Below, in pieces: positions 7,490 to 11,879 of a stretch of 11,879 nt of DNA (the first letter of the stretch is position 1; each line of letters begins with the position of its first letter). Origin of the DNA: an uncultured Arenimonas sp. GTDB lineage: Bacteria > Pseudomonadota > Gammaproteobacteria > Xanthomonadales > Xanthomonadaceae. Under the pieces are notes generated by a model. The model saw only the letters and a program-made list of their open reading frames with translations, was not told the DNA's origin and made no database searches. A program made the position numbers and the translations under genes. The stretch covers positions 1-11,879 of the forward strand of contig CAMPHE010000024.1 in assembly GCA_946885815.1 (NCBI GenBank), in the 5' to 3' direction.

Positions 7490-9685
7490 CTAGTCCGGCA
7501 GCGCGATCGTCCACTGGCGCGGCGCGCGGTCGTCCGGCACGGCCGTGCCGGCCGCCTGCGGGTCGTCGGCGACGACGCGGTTGCGGCCGCCGCGCTTGGC
7601 GCGATAGAGCGCGCCGTCGGCGCGCCGGAACAGCGATTCGGCGTCGTAGCCGCGGCCGGGATCGGCGATCGCCAGCCCGACGCTGATCGACAGGTCCGGC
7701 ATCGGCGGTTGCTGGTCGGGCGCGCGCCAGACGATCTCGAAGCGGATCGCCTCGCCGAGCCCTTCGGCGGCCGCCCCGTCCATCCCGGGCACGGCGACCA
7801 GGAATTCGTCGCCGCCGAAGCGGCCGAACAGGTCCTGGCTGCGCAGCTTCTCGCGCACGACGCCGGCGACGAGCCGCAGCGCGGCGTCGCCGGCCAGGTG
7901 CCCGTGCTGGTCGTTGATCGCCTTGAACCGGTCGAGGTCGAACACCAGCAGCGCGAGCGGCCGGTCCTGCGCGGCGGCGAATTTCAGCGTGGCGTCCAGT
8001 TCGGCGGCGAACGCGGCGCGCGTCATCGCGCCGGTCAGCGCATCGACCGCGACCTGGCGCTGCAGCCGCGCCGACTGCGTGCGCAGGTCGTGGTTGACCG
8101 TTTCCAGCTCGTGCTGCCGGCGCGCGATCGATTCCTTCTCGGCGTGCAGGCGCCGCGCGGACCGCAGCACCCGCACCAGCCCCCACAACAGCACCAGCGA
8201 CGGCAGCGCCAGCAGCCACCAGCGCGACAGCGGTTCGACGCCGTCGAAGGCGGCCGGCACGACGGACGTGGCCGGGTCCGTCGCGGTCGCCCGCGACGCG
8301 GGCGCGGCCTCGAGCGCCATGAAACGCGAGCGCGCGGCGACCGCGGGGCTGTCGAGCGTTTCCTGCCCGAGTTCGGCGAGATCGCCGAGCGAGGTCAAGC
8401 GGCCGCGGTATTCGAATGCGCGCCGGCTCCACTGCAGGGCCTGTTCGGGGCGCCCGAGCGCCGCATGGGCGGCCTCGAGCTGCAGCGCGACGTTCTGGCG
8501 AAGATGATCCAGCCCGAGTTCGTCGCCGATGGCCATCGCCGCCTCGAGCGGCACGATCGCGTCGGCGGGGCGCCCGACGTGCGCGAGCATCGCGCCGCGC
8601 GCGAGAAGCAGATCGCCCAGCAGCGTCGCCTCGCCCCCGGCGCGCGCGCCGGCCTCGCCGGCGGCCAGGAGCGCCAGCCCTTCCTCCGCGGCCCCGTCGA
8701 GCACCCGCGCCTGGCCGAGCGCGAGCTGGCCGATGGCGACGCCGGTGCCGCTGCCGGTGCGCTCGAACGCCGCGACCGCGCCCAGCCCGTCGGCGACCGC
8801 CTCGTCGACGCGTCCGGCCATCCGCAGCAGCTGGCTGCGCGTCGCGAGATTCAGCCCCAGCGGAAAATCGGGCGGCGTCGCGCCCATCAGGCGGATCGCC
8901 TCGTCGACGGCGCGCAGTCCGGCTTCGGCGTCCTCCAGGTTCAGGAACAGCCGCGACAGCGAGTAGTAGCTTTCGGACTGCTCGATCGGCGTGCCGTGCC
9001 GGAGCATCAGCTCGAGCGCACCGACATGCTGTTCCAGCGCCTGCGGATAGCGGCCCTTCATTTCCTGCACGCGTGCCAGCCCGCGCATGCCGCGGGCGAG
9101 GCCCATCGGCACGTCGAGCGTCTTCCAGATCGCGATCGCGGCGCGCAGATGCTCCTCGGCCCGGTCCGGTTCGCCGGTCACCGTGAACACCAGTCCGAGG
9201 TCCTGCAGCGAATCGGCTTCCTCGCGCCGGTCGCCAATGCGGCGCGCGTCGGCGAGCGATTCCTCCTCGACGCGCCGCGTCAGCGCGAGGTCGCCGCCGC
9301 GGTAGCCGATGTTGCTCAGCGCCGACAGCGCCTGCCGACGTATCCGGTGCGCCCGCGACGCGCGGGCGGTGGCGACCACCCGTTCCCAGTGCGCGACGGC
9401 GCCGGGGCTGCGCGCGGCCGTCGCCAGGGTCGCGTGCCGCGCGCGCCAGCGGAGTTCGGCGGTCGGGCCGGCGACGGCCGATGCCGCCAGCCACGGTGAA
9501 AGCGAGTCGACGAAGGCCGCGGCATGTTCGCGCATGCGCTCCCCGGCGGCCGGATCGGGCTCGACGCCGGGCGCCGGCGCCGCCGGTGGGGCCATCGCGG
9601 ACGCCGCGCCGGACAGCACCAGCAGCACCGTCGTGGCGATCCGCCAGCGGTGTCCGCCGAACCGGTGCCTGCGAGCAATCCCCAT
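7490..9685 (-). CDS. TPR-sensor diguanylate cyclase (GGDEF)
   Basis: The 731-residue protein has an N-terminal signal segment (about 14-32: WRIATTVLLVLSGAASAMA). Helical tetratricopeptide-like repeats (about 120-425) follow, then one membrane helix (about 489-507: WWLLALPSLVLLWGLVRVL), a coiled-coil linker (about 510-545, HAEKESIARRQHELETVN) and a cytoplasmic GGDEF domain (about 548-710). The TPRs should therefore be periplasmic and pass a signal through the membrane. The active site GGDEF is intact at 624-628 and the RxxD feedback I-site (RSQD, 615-618) lies at the proper spacing. DLDRFKAINDQHGHLAGD and ADGALYRAKRGGRNRV are also canonical. It should make cyclic di-GMP from two GTP, with product inhibition. 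The usual DxLTGLxNR reads DALTGAMTR. ATG 9685 is chosen because it begins a good signal sequence; the frame stays open far upstream only through GC bias. Confidence 0.92.
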   Translation of the reverse strand: MGIARRHRFGGHRWRIATTVLLVLSGAASAMAPPAAPAPGVEPDPAAGERMREHAAAFVDSLSPWLAASAVAGPTAELRWRARHATLATAARSPGAVAHWERVVATARASRAHRIRRQALSALSNIGYRGGDLALTRRVEEESLADARRIGDRREEADSLQDLGLVFTVTGEPDRAEEHLRAAIAIWKTLDVPMGLARGMRGLARVQEMKGRYPQALEQHVGALELMLRHGTPIEQSESYYSLSRLFLNLEDAEAGLRAVDEAIRLMGATPPDFPLGLNLATRSQLLRMAGRVDEAVADGLGAVAAFERTGSGTGVAIGQLALGQARVLDGAAEEGLALLAAGEAGARAGGEATLLGDLLLARGAMLAHVGRPADAIVPLEAAMAIGDELGLDHLRQNVALQLEAAHAALGRPEQALQWSRRAFEYRGRLTSLGDLAELGQETLDSPAVAARSRFMALEAAPASRATATDPATSVVPAAFDGVEPLSRWWLLALPSLVLLWGLVRVLRSARRLHAEKESIARRQHELETVNHDLRTQSARLQRQVAVDALTGAMTRAAFAAELDATLKFAAAQDRPLALLVFDLDRFKAINDQHGHLAGDAALRLVAGVVREKLRSQDLFGRFGGDEFLVAVPGMDGAAAEGLGEAIRFEIVWRAPDQQPPMPDLSISVGLAIADPGRGYDAESLFRRADGALYRAKRGGRNRVVADDPQAAGTAVPDDRAPRQWTIALPD

Positions 9686-9756
9686 CGCCCGTCCGTCGCC
9701 TCGTACGCCCGGTCGGACGATAACCGCAGCCGGGAGCCTTCGCCAGACGCGGGGCC

Positions 9757-9783
9757 CGGCGTCTTCACGCCGCGGCGTATCAT
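9757..9783 (+). promoter_or_regulatory. Hairpin and possible -10 box in the cyclase/GST divergent spacer
   Basis: The 143-base spacer at 9686-9828 contains a perfect 6-bp stem, CGGCGT-CTTC-ACGCCG (9757-9772), followed by TATCAT (9778-9783, 5/6 of the -10 consensus) on the plus strand, about 45 bases before the GST-like gene. No convincing -35 is present. The hairpin could be an operator upstream of the start site or chance; nothing else stands out in the spacer. Confidence 0.25.
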
Positions 9784-9828
9784 CCGGACTCGCGCCGGCC
9801 CGTCGCCGCGCCGACGAGGGGCGCATCC

Positions 9829-10491
9829 ATGATCGAGATCCACGGCCGGCAGAGTTCCCACTACACGCGGCTCGTGCGACTGCTGGCCCACGAACTCGAC
9901 GTGCCGTACGTGCTGGTGCCGATCCACGAACTGCTGGCGCCGGATCCGGCCGTCTTCGCCGGCAACCCGGCGCTGAAACTGCCGGCGCTGCGCGACGGCG
10001 ACTCGATCGTCTGGGGCAGCGCGAACGCGTGCCGCTGGATCGCGCGGCGCTCGGTCGGCGGCGAGGACGCGGTGGCGTGGGCCGAGGAGGCGCGGACGCC
10101 GCTGGCGATGAACGCGCACGAACTGGTCGCGCACGCGATGGCGGCGGAAGTGGAGGTCGTGTTCCACGAGATCGTCGCGGGGCGCCCGCCGGACGCCGCC
10201 TCGCGCAAGCGGCGCGCCAGCCTCGAGTCGACGCTCGACTGGCTCGATGCGAACCTCGCCGCGGTGCGCGCCGCATTGCCGGACCGGCCGTGGCGCTGGT
10301 TCGACCTGGCGCTGTTCGCGCTGCTGGAACATTTCCCGTTCCGCAATCCGTCGATCGACCTCGCGCGGCGACCGGCGCTGCAGGCGTTCGCCGTCGCCTT
10401 CGGCGCGCGGCCGTCGGCGCGGGCCACGCCGTATGTGTTCGACGCGATGCCGACGCCGCCTTCGCCGGCGGCGGAGCAGGTTGCGGGGTGA
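9829..10491 (+). CDS. Glutathione S-transferase family protein
   Basis: The 220-residue length is typical of the family. Residues 1-75 fit the thioredoxin-fold N-terminal domain: a first strand MIEIHG, then QSSHYTRLVRLLAHEL with candidate catalytic serines S9/S10. NPALKLPALRDGD follows, in which P52 is the cis-proline position, then the glutathione-contacting WGSANA (62-67). The remainder is an all-helical C-terminal domain; WFDLALFALLEHFPFRNP carries the usual conserved aspartate helix. Such proteins conjugate glutathione to electrophiles or act as reductases or isomerases in the cytoplasm; the substrate is not predictable. A GAGGGG ribosome site lies about ten bases before the ATG. The efflux transporter gene starts 22 bases after its stop on the same strand, suggesting a shared detoxification-type operon. 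The C-terminal 25 residues are low-complexity and alanine/proline-rich. Confidence 0.85.
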   Translation: MIEIHGRQSSHYTRLVRLLAHELDVPYVLVPIHELLAPDPAVFAGNPALKLPALRDGDSIVWGSANACRWIARRSVGGEDAVAWAEEARTPLAMNAHELVAHAMAAEVEVVFHEIVAGRPPDAASRKRRASLESTLDWLDANLAAVRAALPDRPWRWFDLALFALLEHFPFRNPSIDLARRPALQAFAVAFGARPSARATPYVFDAMPTPPSPAAEQVAG

Positions 10492-10513
10492 GCCACGCCC
10501 GGAAAGGATGCCG

Positions 10514-11770
10514 ATGACCCCGCTGTCGATTTCCCGCCGCCGCCTGGCGCTGATCCTCGCCGCGCTGGCGATGTTCGGCCCGTTCTCGATCGACACGGTG
10601 TTCCCGGCGTTCGGCGTGATGGCGCGCGACCTCGGCGTCGGCAAGGTGGCCATGCAGCAGACGATCAGCGTCTACCTGCTCGGCTACGCGGCGATGTCGC
10701 TGTTCCACGGGCCTATCTCGGACGCGATCGGGCGGCGCAAGGTGCTGCTGGCCGGCATCGTCGTGTTCACGCTGGCGTCGGTCGGCGGCGCGCTCGCGCC
10801 CGACATGCCGACGATGCTGGTGTTCCGCGCGTTGCAGGGACTCAGCGCCGGCGTCGGGCTCATCGTCGGGCGCGCGGTGATCCGCGACGTGCTGCAGGGC
10901 GACGACGCGCAGCGGCTGATGAGCCAGGTGTCGATGATCTTCAGCATCGCGCCGGCGATCGCGCCGATCATCGGCGGCTGGATCCTCGGCGTGGGCGAAT
11001 GGCACCTGATCTTCTGGTTCCTGGCGGCGTTCGGCGTGGTGCTGTTCGCGATGACGGCGTGGGGCATGCCCGAGACGCATCCGGCCGACGCGCGGCGCCC
11101 GCTGTCGCCGCGCACGCTGGTGCGCGATTACGGTGCGATGCTCGGCAACCGCACGTTCCGCCTGCTGGCCATCGCCGGCACGCTGAACTTCGGCGCGCTG
11201 TTCCTGTACATCGCATCGGCGCCGGCCTTCGTGATGGACATCCTCGGGCTCGGCGAACAGGACTTCGGCTGGTTCTTCGCCCCGACGATCGCCGGGATGA
11301 TGGTGGGCGCATGGACCAGCGGCCGCGCCGCGGGGCGCATCAGCGGCCGCCGGCTGGTCGGCATCGGCTTCGCCTGCTGCGCCGTCGCCGCCGTCTACAA
11401 CATCGCCTACAACCTGCTCGACACGACCCCGACGCTGCCGTGGGCGGTGCTGCCGACCGCGCTGTGCGCGTTCGGCATCGCGCTCGTGTTCCCGATCGTC
11501 ACGCTGGCGCTGCTCGACATGTATCCGCACCAGCGCGGCGCGGCGTCGTCGATGCAGGCGTTCATCGGCCTGCTGTCGAACGCCGCGATCGCCGGCGCGC
11601 TGTCGCCGGCCGTCAGCGATTCGGCGCTGGGGCTCGCGCTCACCTCCGCCGCGTTCACCCTCGTCGCATGGGCGCTGTGGCGCTGGTACCTGTCGCACAG
11701 CGCGCGGTACCCGCGGGTGCCGGATCCGGATGCGAACATCGCGCGGCACGAGCCCACGCAGGAACTCTAG
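10514..11770 (+). CDS. Bcr/CflA-type multidrug efflux MFS transporter
   Basis: The 418-residue protein has about twelve hydrophobic helices and the MFS motif A between helices 2 and 3 (GPISDAIGRRKVLL, 66-79). The region FRALQGLSAGVGLIVGRAVIRD (104-125) and the helix-1 segment PFSIDTVFPAFG (23-34) with a buried aspartate (D27) are typical of the DHA1 Bcr/CflA drug/proton antiporters. It should sit in the inner membrane and export small molecules; the compound is unknown. ATG 10514 is preferred because AAGG lies seven bases upstream; ATG 10508 would abut that site directly. It follows the GST-like gene by 22 bases, so co-expression is likely. Its TAG stop (11768-11770) forms the first three bases of the REP arm, so the gene's end was evidently set, or tolerated, by the repeat insertion. 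The C-terminal tail after the last helix is polar. Confidence 0.92.
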   Translation: MTPLSISRRRLALILAALAMFGPFSIDTVFPAFGVMARDLGVGKVAMQQTISVYLLGYAAMSLFHGPISDAIGRRKVLLAGIVVFTLASVGGALAPDMPTMLVFRALQGLSAGVGLIVGRAVIRDVLQGDDAQRLMSQVSMIFSIAPAIAPIIGGWILGVGEWHLIFWFLAAFGVVLFAMTAWGMPETHPADARRPLSPRTLVRDYGAMLGNRTFRLLAIAGTLNFGALFLYIASAPAFVMDILGLGEQDFGWFFAPTIAGMMVGAWTSGRAAGRISGRRLVGIGFACCAVAAVYNIAYNLLDTTPTLPWAVLPTALCAFGIALVFPIVTLALLDMYPHQRGAASSMQAFIGLLSNAAIAGALSPAVSDSALGLALTSAAFTLVAWALWRWYLSHSARYPRVPDPDANIARHEPTQEL

Positions 11771-11848
11771 GAGCGGCTTCAGCCGCGAAACGATATTCCG
11801 TCGGCGTACCGATGGGGCGTAACGCCTTCGCGGCTGAAGCCGCTCCTA
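11768..11848. repeat. Inverted pair of REP elements (BIME-like)
   Basis: The arms at 11768-11789 and 11827-11848 are perfect 22-bp reverse complements separated by a 37-base spacer. Each arm is itself a small hairpin (GCGGC-TTCA-GCCGC). The right arm, read on the minus strand, begins GTAGGAGCGG, with the GTAG head typical of REP elements mobilised by RAYT transposases in Pseudomonas and Xanthomonadaceae; the left arm has CTAG instead. The spacer holds the small palindrome GGCGTAACGCC (11816-11826). The pair directly follows the transporter and may also act as its transcription terminator or mRNA 3' stabiliser. No transposase gene is in the window. The last 31 bases (11849-11879) show no assignable feature. 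Confidence 0.85.
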
Positions 11849-11879
11849 CAAGGCCGGGGACCGGTACGCGGCGCGCAGC

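Noticed and set aside
5316..7493. A 725-residue plus-strand open frame antisense to parC
   Set aside because: ParC is unmistakable on the minus strand; the antisense frame is kept open by G/C third positions and has an Arg/Asp/Ala-rich composition with no recognisable fold.
7424..9499. A 691-residue plus-strand open frame antisense to the cyclase
   Set aside because: It is the mirror of a GC-biased coding frame with no domain; the minus strand carries the intact GGDEF protein.
7490..11749. A single 1419-residue minus-strand open frame joining the cyclase to sequence antisense to the GST-like and transporter genes
   Set aside because: The upstream part is antisense to two well-supported genes, is low-complexity and rich in Arg/Ala/His, and has no domain. 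The real cyclase starts at 9685 with a signal sequence.
11816..11826. Short palindrome GGCGTAACGCC between the REP arms as an independent operator
   Set aside because: Only five base pairs around one base, inside the REP spacer; it is better treated as part of the repeat unit.

Overview
The window is a very GC-rich chromosomal segment with tightly packed, strongly G/C-third-position-biased genes. ParC resembles the Gammaproteobacterial protein, and the right edge carries a pair of inverted GTAGGAGCGGCTTCAGCCGC-type REP hairpins. Together with the Bcr/CflA, DUF2909 and TPR-GGDEF families present, this suggests the Xanthomonadaceae/Lysobacteraceae (Lysobacter- or Luteimonas-like). That placement is an inference from style and repeat type, not a database match. 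I see no rRNA, tRNA, CRISPR array, insertion sequence or phage gene, and no gene-free stretch longer than 300 bases.

Layout. Positions 1-1200 (minus) hold a GTG-started three-helix membrane protein, a four-base-overlapping DUF2909 protein, and then the N-terminal 193 residues of a membrane-anchored penicillin-acylase-family hydrolase that runs off the left edge. Divergent from these, at 1326-2747 (plus), is a MocR-type regulator (GntR winged helix fused to an aminotransferase-like domain). The shared 125-base spacer holds a 14/15-matching direct repeat, one copy of which lies inside the best promoter candidate for the minus-strand genes. MocR converges, nine bases apart, on an exported dihaem cytochrome c-rhodanese fusion (2757-3887, minus). 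This in turn is divergent from a Tat-signal-bearing, threonine-aldolase-like PLP enzyme (3992-5149, plus).

The aldolase-like gene converges on parC (5172-7421, minus; topoisomerase IV subunit A, with wild-type residues at the quinolone positions). Upstream of parC, on the same strand, is a TPR-GGDEF diguanylate cyclase (7490-9685, minus). Divergent from the cyclase are a glutathione S-transferase-like gene and, 22 bases downstream, a Bcr/CflA-type drug efflux transporter (9829-11770, plus). The transporter's stop codon is embedded in the left arm of the perfect 22-bp REP inverted repeat that ends the window.

Functionally this is mostly ordinary core and semi-core chromosome. The parts most worth following up are the cytochrome-rhodanese fusion beside a predicted exported PLP enzyme, and the MocR/direct-repeat/membrane-protein module. 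No clearly new multi-gene system is evident.
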